64,000 bases of DNA from Sphingomonas abaci (lineage in GTDB: Bacteria > Pseudomonadota > Alphaproteobacteria > Sphingomonadales > Sphingomonadaceae). Below the pieces are notes generated by a model that made no database searches, was not told the DNA's origin, and saw nothing but the letters and a program-made list of their open reading frames with translations. Where the stretch lies: positions 248,001 through 312,000 of the forward strand of contig NZ_JACHNY010000001.1 of assembly GCF_014199625.1 (NCBI RefSeq), in the 5' to 3' direction. Below, piece by piece: positions 9,946 to 16,787 of the stretch. Made by a program: the position numbers and the translations under genes. Every line of letters starts with the position of its first letter. Within the stretch, counting starts at the first letter, position 1.

Positions 9946-10314
9946 GTGCCGGTGTCAGAAGCTAGCTTTGAGACGGTCGCCATCAGCGACCTTGATGGAA
10001 TGACTGCCGACGAGCGAGACGCCCTGCCATATGGCGTGGTCGGCTTTGACGCAGACACGATCGTTAAAATCTACAACGCGACCGAAGCGCGCATGTCCGG
10101 CCTCGATCCATCTACGGTGTTCGGTGTGCCCTTCTTTGATGCCGTTGGCCAATGCATGAATAACTTCATGGTCGCGCAACGCTTTGAGGATGAAGCTGAA
10201 GTCGACGACATCATACCCTATGTCCTGACCTTGCGAATGCGCCCAACCAAGGTCCGCCTTCGCCTGCTGGCCAATCAGGATGTGCTGCATCGCTACATCC
10301 TGATCGAACGGTGA
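9946..10314 (+). CDS. pyp: Photoactive yellow protein homologue (PYP blue-light sensor)
   Basis: Single PAS domain of 122 residues, matching the 125-residue Halorhodospira PYP along its length. PYP binds p-coumaric acid through a thioester to Cys69. Aligned by eye, the chromophore residues are kept: Tyr42 (here Tyr43), Glu46 (Glu47) in IYNATEARMSG, Cys69 (Cys70) in FFDAVGQCMNNF, and Tyr94 and Met100 (Tyr92, Met98) in IPYVLTLRMRPTKVRLR. Differences are Thr50 to Ser, Arg52 to Leu, Pro68 to Gln, and about three residues missing after the Cys loop; these would tune colour and photocycle speed. GTG 9946 is preferred because GGAG (9937-9940) lies 5 bases upstream; GTG 9940 would overlap it. The next gene starts 10 bases downstream and the CoA ligase needed to load the chromophore is third in the cluster, which strongly supports a working PYP. 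A weak promoter-like TTGCAG-17-TTAGCT lies at 9871-9899. Confidence 0.85.
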   Translation: MPVSEASFETVAISDLDGMTADERDALPYGVVGFDADTIVKIYNATEARMSGLDPSTVFGVPFFDAVGQCMNNFMVAQRFEDEAEVDDIIPYVLTLRMRPTKVRLRLLANQDVLHRYILIER

Positions 10315-10324
10315 GGCCATAGCC

Positions 10325-11614
10325 ATGAGCGAAAAGTCGAGCGAGGAGCAGCTTCTCGAGTTTCTCTATGCGTGCCCGGTCGGCTTGCTTGAATGTGATC
10401 TCGCCGGCGAGATCGCCATGATGAACCCGCATGCGATGCAGCATCTGTTGCCGCTCGCGGGTCCTCGCGATGCCAGCAACCTGTTCGCCGCTTTCGAACA
10501 ACACGCTCCTGAGTTGCGGAGTCTGGTGGCTGCCTACAAGCCTGCCCTTGGCAAGATTTGCGACGGGCACCGGATTTTTGTCGATCTGGGTTCTGGACGG
10601 CGCAAGCAGGCGCCGCAGGTTCTGGCATGTACGATGGTGAAGCTTGGTATCGACCGCCTGATGGTGACCTTGTCCGACATCAGCCAGCAGGTCGTTCAGG
10701 AGGAACGGCTGCGGCAAGCCGATACGTGGTTTGCAACGCTGCTGGACGGTGTCAACGAGTATGCCGCGCTGTCGATCACGCCGGATGGACATATCGCGTC
10801 CGCCAACCCCTGCTTCACCCGGCAGACCGGTCATGATTATGTGGCGGTGATCGGACACAAGCTCTCAGACGTCCTTCATTCGGATACTTCTGGCGGTGAC
10901 TTACGCCTGGAGGAGCAGGTAGAAATTGCACAGCGGGACGGCTGGCATCTGCAGGAAGGATGGCAGCAGCGCCGCGATGGTGAGCGCTACTGGTGCCAGC
11001 GCCTGGTGGTTGCACGGGCCGATAGCGCCTCGGCATCTCCTAGCGGCTACTCCGTGGTGCTGCGCGATGTGCCGCGTCGTGAAGCTGCGGCAGAGGATAT
11101 GCGCCGCCTGCTCACCTGTGACCACCTCACCGGAGCATCGAACCGGCGGCATTTCAGCGAGGCGATGGAACGGGAGCAGGCGCACTGGCGTGAGCTGCGC
11201 CATTCCTTGGCACTGGTAGTTCTTGACCTCGATCACTTCAAAGCGGTCAACGACACATATGGCCATCCAATTGGTGACATGCTCCTCTGCCACGTGGCTC
11301 AAGCCTGTGCGGCGCTCCTGCCTCCTCGCGGTATCTTCGCCCGGCTTGGCGGCGAGGAATTCGGAGCGCTATTGCCGCGGTTCGACCTCGATCAGGCTTT
11401 GAACCTCGCTGAGGAGATGCGCGCCGCTGTCGCCGAACTGTCCATCGACACAACCATGGGCAAGCTGAGCGCCACCGCCAGCCTCGGCTGCGCCACGCTT
11501 GGAGAAGCCGATGGTTCGATCGATGCACTGATCGCCCTGGCTGATCGGCGCCTCTACGCAGCCAAACGGAGTGGCCGCAACCAGGTTCATCAACCTCAAG
11601 CCTGTGCTGCATGA
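10325..11614 (+). CDS. PAS-PAS-GGDEF diguanylate cyclase
   Basis: Soluble protein of 429 residues that would make c-di-GMP. Two PAS-like regions occupy about 5-125 and 135-255. A short linker leads to a GGDEF domain with DHLTGASNRR, DLDHFKAVNDTYGH and signature RLGGEEF (GGEEF at 342-346), so catalytic residues look intact. The allosteric I-site Arg and Asp, normally just before the signature, are replaced (PPRGIFARL), so product inhibition through that site is not expected. It lies 10 bases after the PYP homologue and overlaps the CoA ligase by 4 bases (ATGA). The inferred role is the output partner of PYP, through PAS-PAS contact or co-expression; no physical link is visible in sequence. Confidence 0.85.
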   Translation: MSEKSSEEQLLEFLYACPVGLLECDLAGEIAMMNPHAMQHLLPLAGPRDASNLFAAFEQHAPELRSLVAAYKPALGKICDGHRIFVDLGSGRRKQAPQVLACTMVKLGIDRLMVTLSDISQQVVQEERLRQADTWFATLLDGVNEYAALSITPDGHIASANPCFTRQTGHDYVAVIGHKLSDVLHSDTSGGDLRLEEQVEIAQRDGWHLQEGWQQRRDGERYWCQRLVVARADSASASPSGYSVVLRDVPRREAAAEDMRRLLTCDHLTGASNRRHFSEAMEREQAHWRELRHSLALVVLDLDHFKAVNDTYGHPIGDMLLCHVAQACAALLPPRGIFARLGGEEFGALLPRFDLDQALNLAEEMRAAVAELSIDTTMGKLSATASLGCATLGEADGSIDALIALADRRLYAAKRSGRNQVHQPQACAA

Positions 11615-12777
11615 GTGCAGCGCTTCCACGCTCGACGGCACACGGGATCGCCTGTGCCGTCGTCATGGCCGAGGTGGGCCGCTTGCGCGAGCGTCACCAC
11701 CCGGTCCTTCCGCCCGGTACGTGGCCTGAAGCGCTGCCGATCGGTGACGATGGCTTGGGCTTGGACTCTCTCGAGCAGTTAGGCGCGCTCGGAGCGCTCG
11801 CGGAGATGTTCGGGCTGGATGACCGTCTACTCGGGACCGAGCCGCCCCGTTCGGTCGGCGCCTGGGTGGACTGGATCATGTCCCGACATGAAGGTGGTGA
11901 CGGCGAGTTGACCGTCATGACGTCCGGTTCGACCGGCCAACCCCGGCCTTGTGTCCATGCTGTACCGGATCTTCTGGCAGAGGCTCAGTTTCTTGCCACG
12001 CATGTGGCTGAGCGGCGTCGTGTGGTGACCCTGGTGCCTGCCCATCACCTCTATGGCATCGTCTGGACGGCGATCCTGCCTGCCGTGCTGGGTGTTCCGG
12101 TGGTCGCGCGCATAATCGGCGCTCCCCTCGAACTCGCATCTGGCGACCTGATCGTTGCGGTTCCCGAGCAATGGCAAGCCATGCGTCGGTTGGTCCGGTC
12201 TTTTCCTGCAGACGTTGTCGGTTGCAGCTCGGCAGGCCCGCTGGACGATGCTCTTGCCACCAGCCTACTCGCCTCCGGTCTCAGCCGTCTCCTCGACGTT
12301 TATGGATCCTCGGAAACCGGCGGGATTGCTGTTCGCAGCGCGCCTGCCGCTGCTTACGATCTCCTGCCTCGTTGGCGGCTATCGTCCGATGGAGAAGGTG
12401 ACTGGTGCCTCCGTGACGCCAAAGGGAAAAGCTATAGTCTCCCCGACCATGTCGAGAAGATTGGAGAGCAAAGCCTCCGGCCGGTTGGCCGGCGGGACGG
12501 AGCGGTTCAGGTCGGTGGTGAAAAGGTATGGCCTGGCCGCGTAGCGGACACGTTGCGGCGGATCGATGGTGTCGCCGACGTCGCGGTCCGTCAGCAGGCC
12601 AATGGACGGCTGAAGGCCTTTATCGTGCCCGCCGGCAGCCTTGAGGCTGCGGATCTCGCCGCCATGATCGAACGCGTTTGCGATGAGCGATTGTCACCGC
12701 CTGAACGCCCCCGCGCCATCCGCTTCGGCGATGCACTGCCCAGAAACATGATGGGTAAACTGGAAGATTGGGTATGA
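11611..12777 (+). CDS. pcl: Short AMP-forming CoA ligase, p-coumaroyl-CoA ligase of the PYP type
   Basis: Adenylate-forming enzyme of 388 residues, much shorter than plant-type 4-coumarate ligases (about 550). It has the phosphate loop TSGSTGQPR (104-112; usual Lys replaced by Arg), the adenine motif YGSSETGG, a hinge in GRRDGAVQVGGEKVWPG, and the C-terminal catalytic Lys in RNMMGKLEDWV. Known PYP clusters contain such a ligase to convert p-coumarate to the CoA thioester that loads the PYP cysteine, and its position two genes after a PYP homologue supports that role. Residues about 40-95 (LGLDSLEQL with Ser53, then LAEMFGLDDRL) look like a degenerate acyl-carrier domain fused to the front. 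It overlaps its neighbours at ATGA junctions on both sides. Other aryl acids are possible substrates. Confidence 0.75.
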   Translation: MSAALPRSTAHGIACAVVMAEVGRLRERHHPVLPPGTWPEALPIGDDGLGLDSLEQLGALGALAEMFGLDDRLLGTEPPRSVGAWVDWIMSRHEGGDGELTVMTSGSTGQPRPCVHAVPDLLAEAQFLATHVAERRRVVTLVPAHHLYGIVWTAILPAVLGVPVVARIIGAPLELASGDLIVAVPEQWQAMRRLVRSFPADVVGCSSAGPLDDALATSLLASGLSRLLDVYGSSETGGIAVRSAPAAAYDLLPRWRLSSDGEGDWCLRDAKGKSYSLPDHVEKIGEQSLRPVGRRDGAVQVGGEKVWPGRVADTLRRIDGVADVAVRQQANGRLKAFIVPAGSLEAADLAAMIERVCDERLSPPERPRAIRFGDALPRNMMGKLEDWV

Positions 12778-13580
12778 TGCACGCACCTATCTCGACAAAG
12801 GATGTCGAACGTTCCATGCCCGTGACCTTGCATGACGCCTGCCACGGGTGTCGCACCAGTGCACCGCTACCCCTTGCTATCACCATGGCGTTCCAGCCTA
12901 TTGTCAATGTCACGACGGGCTCGGTCTTTGCCTATGAAGCTTTGGTCCGCGGTATTGGTGGCGAGGGTGCGGCCACGGTTCTGGCGGGCGTCGAGTCAGA
13001 CATGATCTACAAGTTCGACCAGGCCTGCAGGGTCAAAGCGATCGAGCTGGCCGGTCACCTGTTCGTGCCTGACGATGCTGCCAGGCTGTCGATCAACTTC
13101 ATGCCTAACGCCGTCTATGAGCCGGATGCATGCATTCGCGCCTCTCTGGCGGCCGCCAGACGGGTGGCATTCGATCCCAACCGACTGATGTTCGAGTTCA
13201 CCGAAAACGAGCGCATGCAGGACGTGGCGCATGTCCGGCGCATCGTCGAGGCCTACCGCGCGCGTGGTTTCACTACGGCGCTCGACGACTTTGGTGCAGG
13301 CTATGCTGGCCTAGGGCTGCTTGCCGACCTTCAGCCAGACATGCTGAAACTCGATATGGCCCTGATCCGTGGAATTGACGGATCGGCTGCACGGCGCACG
13401 ATCGTTGCCGGCGTGCTGCAGATCGCCAATGCTCTGGATGTTCGGTGCATTGCCGAAGGAGTTGAGACCGCAGCCGAACTCGAGGTTCTTCGGTCGATCG
13501 GCATCGAGCTGTTCCAGGGCTATCTGCTGGCACGACCCGAGCGCGAGGCGCTGCCGCGGCCAGATCTCACCGCCGCTTGA
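12774..13580 (+). CDS. EAL-domain c-di-GMP phosphodiesterase
   Basis: Protein of 268 residues consisting almost entirely of one EAL domain that would hydrolyse c-di-GMP. Catalytic and metal-binding motifs are all present: YEALVRG (EAL at 55-57), the Asn in LSINFMP, FEFTENE, DDFGAGYA, LKLDMALIRGI, AEGVETAAE and the Gln in FQGYLLARP. A Cys-x2-Cys (23-26) precedes the domain. No sensory domain is fused, so control is likely through expression or a partner. ATG 12774 overlaps the ligase stop (ATGA) and GGAAG at 12762-12766 serves as ribosome-binding site. Being fourth in the PYP cluster, it gives that cluster both synthesis and breakdown of c-di-GMP. Confidence 0.85.
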   Translation: MMHAPISTKDVERSMPVTLHDACHGCRTSAPLPLAITMAFQPIVNVTTGSVFAYEALVRGIGGEGAATVLAGVESDMIYKFDQACRVKAIELAGHLFVPDDAARLSINFMPNAVYEPDACIRASLAAARRVAFDPNRLMFEFTENERMQDVAHVRRIVEAYRARGFTTALDDFGAGYAGLGLLADLQPDMLKLDMALIRGIDGSAARRTIVAGVLQIANALDVRCIAEGVETAAELEVLRSIGIELFQGYLLARPEREALPRPDLTAA

Positions 13581-13632
13581 AGCAAGCCCGTTCACAATCC
13601 ACGTCGCCTCGTAACCTAGTGCTGTGGATCGA

Positions 13633-13682
13633 AGGCACCCCGCCGCGTGAAAGGGCTGAGGACGGGGTGCCTGGTCATTCTG
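13633..13682 (+). terminator. Hairpin after the PYP/c-di-GMP cluster
   Basis: A perfect 10-base stem, AGGCACCCCG at 13633-13642 and CGGGGTGCCT at 13673-13682, encloses a 30-base loop 53 bases after the EAL stop codon. There is no T-run after it, so it may be a Rho-type or processing structure rather than an intrinsic terminator. The rest of 13581-13886 holds no gene that I can support. Confidence 0.35.
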
Positions 13683-13886
13683 GGCTGAACGAACCGTAAC
13701 CGGTTTCAGAGCCGTTCCAGAATAAGTCAAGATCGACCCGATCGCGCTCATCAAGGACCTCTCCGCCACTTCCCTAATGAGGGCCGTTTGTGACGGTTCC
13801 TGCAGCATGACGATTGAGCCTTGTCGTTCGACGTCGTTGAGCTCCGGATAAAAGCCGGTAGGGCAGGTCCCGAGGGGATTTAGTCA

Positions 13887-14396
13887 ATGCGTAAGCTGAC
13901 GGATGCGGCGCTCGTCTCATTGAACGGCATAATGCAAGCTGCTGCCATAAGACCCACGCTGTTGGCGATCCTGCTTGGCGTCAGCCATGCTGCCGTCGCC
14001 CAAAGACCGGCCGAGCCGCCCTCCCCCACCGACTACCGGAGTTCGCCTGAGCGGCGGGTGGTGGTGGACAAGGATTGGGGACCGTGGCTCGGGCCTTTCC
14101 GTGCCAAGCTGGTGCCGAGCTTGATGCAGGATTTCGGTGAACGCTACATCTATGCCGCCGCTAATCGCGCACTACCCCCGCCCAAGCCTGGCGAGCGCCG
14201 GGTCGTATTTCTTGGTGATTCAATCACGGATCGCTGGAATCTGGCGGCAAGCTTTCCCGGCGAGCCCTATGTGAACCGGGGCATCGGTCATTCGCCGCTG
14301 TCTTCCCGACGGCGGGCAAGGAATGCGTCAACGGATGCGTCGGGATTACCGCCAGTGTACTGCTTGGCCAGAGCCTGGGCGCGTGCCACAGCCTGA
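13887..14396 (+). pseudogene. Truncated GDSL/SGNH hydrolase
   Basis: The frame starts at ATG 13887 with a leader-like stretch and reaches the GDSL block RRVVFLGDSITDRW, then GEPYVNRGIG near 14288. In SGNH esterases about 100 further residues should follow, including the block III Asn and block V Asp-x-x-His. Here the frame instead runs into antisense codons of the neighbouring VapB-like gene and stops at 14396. The catalytic His cannot be present, so the product should be inactive. The break coincides with the end of the antitoxin gene, which marks a recombination or deletion junction. Related full-length proteins are secreted polysaccharide esterases. Confidence 0.75.
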
Positions 14397-14533
14397 CTTG
14401 CCGTCCGCAACACCACGCCGTCCTCAGTTTCGTCGAGGTAGACCGCACCACCGCCACTCAGACCAAGTCGCTTCCGCACGTCGGCCGGCAGGCTCATGCG
14501 CCCGTTGGGCGTGATGTTGATCTGCAAGGTCAT
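14288..14533 (-). CDS. AbrB/MazE-type antitoxin (VapB-like), toxin gene missing
   Basis: Small DNA-binding protein of 81 residues starting at ATG 14533. The swapped-hairpin AbrB fold is recognisable in QINITPNGRMSLPADVRKRL and GLSGGGAVYLDE, with a C-terminal toxin-binding tail (YTGGNPDASVDAFLARRRED). Such antitoxins normally overlap a downstream PIN-domain VapC by ATGA. Here the ATGA is present at 14288-14291, but the following codons read straight into the broken GDSL gene and stop at once. The toxin has therefore been lost. The gene may be a relic or may still regulate its own promoter; an upstream promoter would lie in 14534-14600. Confidence 0.65.
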   Translation of the reverse strand: MTLQINITPNGRMSLPADVRKRLGLSGGGAVYLDETEDGVVLRTASQAVARAQALAKQYTGGNPDASVDAFLARRREDSGE

Positions 14534-14625
14534 ATTAGTACGCCTGCTCCTTCGAACTATACTAGAGGCGATAGCCAAACCACCCCTATGTAACAACGAT
14601 CTAGCCCTGTGCCAGCATTGCGCCC

Positions 14626-14913
14626 TCATGTCTCACATAACATCGTGTGACATACCGCCAAAATTGCGGCGAATCGCCGGTTTTGCAGGAATGCTGTGGG
14701 TATACCATTCCGAAACCCCGAAGCAGTCAGTGGCCAAACCGGCGATAGACAACCCAAAGGGATCGGACAAACAAGCACCACTTTTCGAAGACCGGCTGGT
14801 CCGGGTTGTGCGATGAGTAGCGCGGCGACAGCGATCAAGCCGAGCATAAGGCGACTCTGCCGCTTGCTGTTGCCGTCAAGATGTAAACCGTCCGCATCGC
14901 ACAAGGTCGCCAC
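14626..14913 (-). CDS. Possible small membrane protein, unrecognised
   Basis: A 95-codon frame from GTG 14913 with AAGG 6 bases upstream. It contains one possible membrane segment (LMLGLIAVAALLIA, about 22-35) and no domain that I recognise. Codon use is not clearly coding, and a competing plus-strand frame (14628-14816) is equally plausible. It follows the 32-residue frame at 14932-15030 in the same direction and may be the tail of the phage-like methyltransferase cluster. The surrounding stretch 14534-14931 holds nothing else that I can support. Confidence 0.2.
   Translation of the reverse strand: MATLCDADGLHLDGNSKRQSRLMLGLIAVAALLIAQPGPAGLRKVVLVCPIPLGCLSPVWPLTASGFRNGIPTAFLQNRRFAAILAVCHTMLCET
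14629..14652. promoter_or_regulatory. Operator-like dyad TGTCTCAC-N8-GTGTGACA
   Basis: Two 8-base arms related by two-fold symmetry (7 of 8 positions pair) sit 8 bases apart, a spacing that puts the half-sites on the same face of the helix. The element lies in the gap between the VapB-like gene and the phage-like methyltransferase cluster. A phage-type repressor site is one possibility, but no cognate repressor is visible. Confidence 0.25.
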
Positions 14914-14931
14914 GGATGGCCTTACTTCCTG

Positions 14932-15030
14932 TCAGGCGGCTTTCGCCCAGAGCGTGCACTGCACGTCATCTCCCCAGAGGATCCGTTGCGGGTCGGTCAT
15001 CGTGCGGCGCAATCGAGCGGTATCGTCCAT
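14932..15030 (-). CDS. Possible 32-residue phage-type small protein
   Basis: Starts at ATG 15030 with GGGAG about 6 bases upstream and encodes MDDTARLRRTMTDPQRILWG followed by a dozen more residues. It lies 43 bases past the end of the methyltransferase reading frame on the same strand, as small accessory frames often do in prophage clusters. No family is recognised. Support is limited to the ribosome-binding site and position. Confidence 0.3.
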   Translation of the reverse strand: MDDTARLRRTMTDPQRILWGDDVQCTLWAKAA

Positions 15031-15073
15031 CACGCTCTCCCATCCTGGGTAGTGTCCGGGATACCTGCGGTGG

Positions 15074-16174
15074 TCATGCTGCGGCCCTCACAACAGACTG
15101 CCCTGCGCGGGCGGTGCGATCGTCAGCAGCTTGGAAAGCGCCTCCCGCTGCCTCGTCAGCCAGCAGTCCATGCAGCCGCACCCACGCGGGGGCTGCGGCG
15201 AGTGGCACGACGCCGTTCCCGCAGTGTCGAAGCCGCTCAATCCTTCCGGCCATCCCATGAGCCACTCCACAAACAGCGGGTTCAAGCGACGGCGCGTCTC
15301 GGATGATTTCTCCCCAGATGGGGTCGGACGGTCCGGGAGCGAACAAGGGTCGGGCCAGTGTGCCGCCTGCGCCGGCAGCGGCTGATCGCCTTTGCTGCCC
15401 CGCATATTCGGACCGCCCTCCTCCCCATCGCTGGCCTTCGGCGTCGACCAGTGTTCCGCCGTCGCGACTGCCTGCCCGCTAAGCAGCAACTCCGACGATC
15501 GATCCCCGCCCCGGGTAAGCCTGGTCCCAGCGGTCACTGCCACGCTGGGCGTCTCCCATTGGATCGCCACCTCCTCTAGATAAAGCGGCACGGTGTTCTG
15601 GTTGGCGTTGCGCTTCCGAAAAGCGGCGCACTTCTCCATCGTCTCCGGTGATCGCGGGCGGTTGAGCGCTGTCGCGGTGGGCCAAGATGAAGAAGCGCTC
15701 ACGACGGTGGTTCGCTCCGGCCTCGGCCGCGCTGAATATTCCAGCCGCAACGCAGCAGCCCAATCGCTCCAGTGCGGGGATAGCGACTTCGAGCTGTCCG
15801 GCGAGATTGCCCGGTACGTTCTCACGGAAGAAGGTGTGAGCCCTGCTTTCGTCGAAAACCTCAATGGCGCGGTCGAGCAGCCAGCGGTCATCGTCGGCAC
15901 CGAGCCGCTTTCCGGCGACGCTGTTGCCTTGGCAGGGATCGCCCGACAGGACGCAATCCACTGCGCCACGCCACTCGCCAGCGTCGAAGGTTCGCAGGTC
16001 AGACCAGATAGCAGCCGGATGAAGCCGCCCCGCTTCCATGCTCGCGACCAGGCTTGCGGCGGCTGATGCCTCCCTTTCCACGAAAGCGCCGCAGCGCGCG
16101 TCGGGTCGACCGATACGGACTCCGAGGTCGAGGCCTCCAACGCCGGCGCAGATGCTGAAGGTACGTAGAGCCAT
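15074..16174 (-). pseudogene. Phage-type DNA (cytosine-5) methyltransferase with in-frame amber stop
   Basis: From ATG 16174 the frame gives motif I SICAGVGGLDLGV, the catalytic motif IV GDPCQGNSVAG with the nucleophilic Cys, motif VI FRENVPG, and motif VIII NHRRERFFILA. It then meets TAG at 15479-15481 after 231 residues. The same frame is open again immediately and carries the C-terminal part, including LFAPGPSDP, LEPAVCGVAHGMA and motif X in RLRHCGNGVVPLAAAPAW, ending at 15074. One nonsense codon therefore cuts an otherwise complete 366-codon enzyme. Without readthrough, motifs IX-X are lost and activity is unlikely. GGAGGG 8 bases upstream is the ribosome-binding site. A 39-residue frame ends 1 base before the start. 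Such solitary methyltransferases are common in prophages and protect phage DNA from restriction. Confidence 0.75.
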
Positions 16175-16179
16175 GTCAC
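15088..16179 (-). CDS. Overlapping alternative-frame ORF across the methyltransferase (363 codons)
   Basis: A fully open frame starts at GTG 16179, 5 bases upstream of the methyltransferase ATG and sharing its ribosome-binding site, and covers nearly the whole gene in another frame. Its product begins MTWLYVPSASAPALEAST and contains SSSWPTATALNRPRSP, HWSTPKASDGEEGGPNMRG and LNPLFVEWLMGWPEG. I recall these patterns from predicted phage proteins that accompany such methyltransferases. It may be a real overprinted gene, or a frame opened by GC-rich codon bias and propagated in annotation. Listed at low confidence because it cannot be separated from a shadow by eye. Confidence 0.3.
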   Translation of the reverse strand: MTWLYVPSASAPALEASTSESVSVDPTRAAALSWKGRHQPPQAWSRAWKRGGFIRLLSGLTCEPSTLASGVAQWIASCRAIPAKATASPESGSVPTMTAGCSTAPLRFSTKAGLTPSSVRTYRAISPDSSKSLSPHWSDWAAALRLEYSARPRPERTTVVSASSSWPTATALNRPRSPETMEKCAAFRKRNANQNTVPLYLEEVAIQWETPSVAVTAGTRLTRGGDRSSELLLSGQAVATAEHWSTPKASDGEEGGPNMRGSKGDQPLPAQAAHWPDPCSLPDRPTPSGEKSSETRRRLNPLFVEWLMGWPEGLSGFDTAGTASCHSPQPPRGCGCMDCWLTRQREALSKLLTIAPPAQGSLL

Positions 16180-16295
16180 GCCGCCCTCCCCTGGGGGTAT
16201 GCGAGGACGATGGCGGGGTCACGCGCGACAAGCCGAGCGATTCGCGATTGGAACGTGTCGCGAACATCGTCCGGGATTATTCCGGGGATTGTCAT
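16176..16295 (-). CDS. 39-residue protein upstream of the methyltransferase
   Basis: ATG 16295 has GGAG 9 bases upstream. The frame encodes 39 residues (MTIPGIIPDDVRDTFQSRIA, then RLVARDPAIVLAYPQGRAA) and its TGA is 1 base before the methyltransferase ATG, a translational-coupling arrangement. The charged amphipathic composition is protein-like. No family is recognised. It may be a leader peptide or a small phage protein co-expressed with the methyltransferase. Confidence 0.5.
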   Translation of the reverse strand: MTIPGIIPDDVRDTFQSRIARLVARDPAIVLAYPQGRAA

Positions 16296-16364
16296 TCCAC
16301 ATTGCTCCGTTCGTATCCGGATTGTTCCGGTCGGAGGCAATGGAAGGGCTGCTTAAGCCTAGGA

Positions 16365-16444
<80 letters not shown>

Positions 16445-16787
16445 ACGCGTTGGTGCCCTTAGGCGCAGGCCCGCGTCCGATGCAAGCGGCAATCGCGCGG
16501 GCGGCCTGTCGGCGGCGGGCCACCGGGGCACACGCCGAGCGTCCGCGCTTCGTCGCCCCCGCCTGTTCATAGGCCGCCCCTGCCCAGTCGGCGCGGGCCG
16601 GGCCGGCGTCGTCCCAGGTCGTGACCAAGTAAAGTCTCGTAATGCAAAGACTTGGTCGCTGGTGACCGCCGATACCGCCTGTTTAGGCCTTTGAAAAAGC
16701 TGCGCGCTATGACAGGGAAGCGGTGCGGAGACATCCGCATGGATCCTTCAACCGACGGACCATCGCAGCAGCGCCGGGGGGTGTGAT
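16445..16787. other. Intergenic stretch after tRNA-Pro
   Basis: No gene is supported here. The stretch contains the tRNA promoter (near 16445-16490, minus) and a perfect 8-base dyad, GACCAAGT at 16623-16630 and ACTTGGTC at 16650-16657. Its right end leads into the GGDEF gene, with a GGGGG ribosome-binding site at about 16776-16781. From here onward codon use is clearly richer in G and C than to the left of the tRNA. Confidence 0.5.

Noticed and set aside
14628..14816. 62-codon plus-strand frame starting MSHITSCDIPPKLRR
   Set aside because: No ribosome-binding site or known family; begins inside the dyad at 14629 and competes with an equally weak minus-strand frame.
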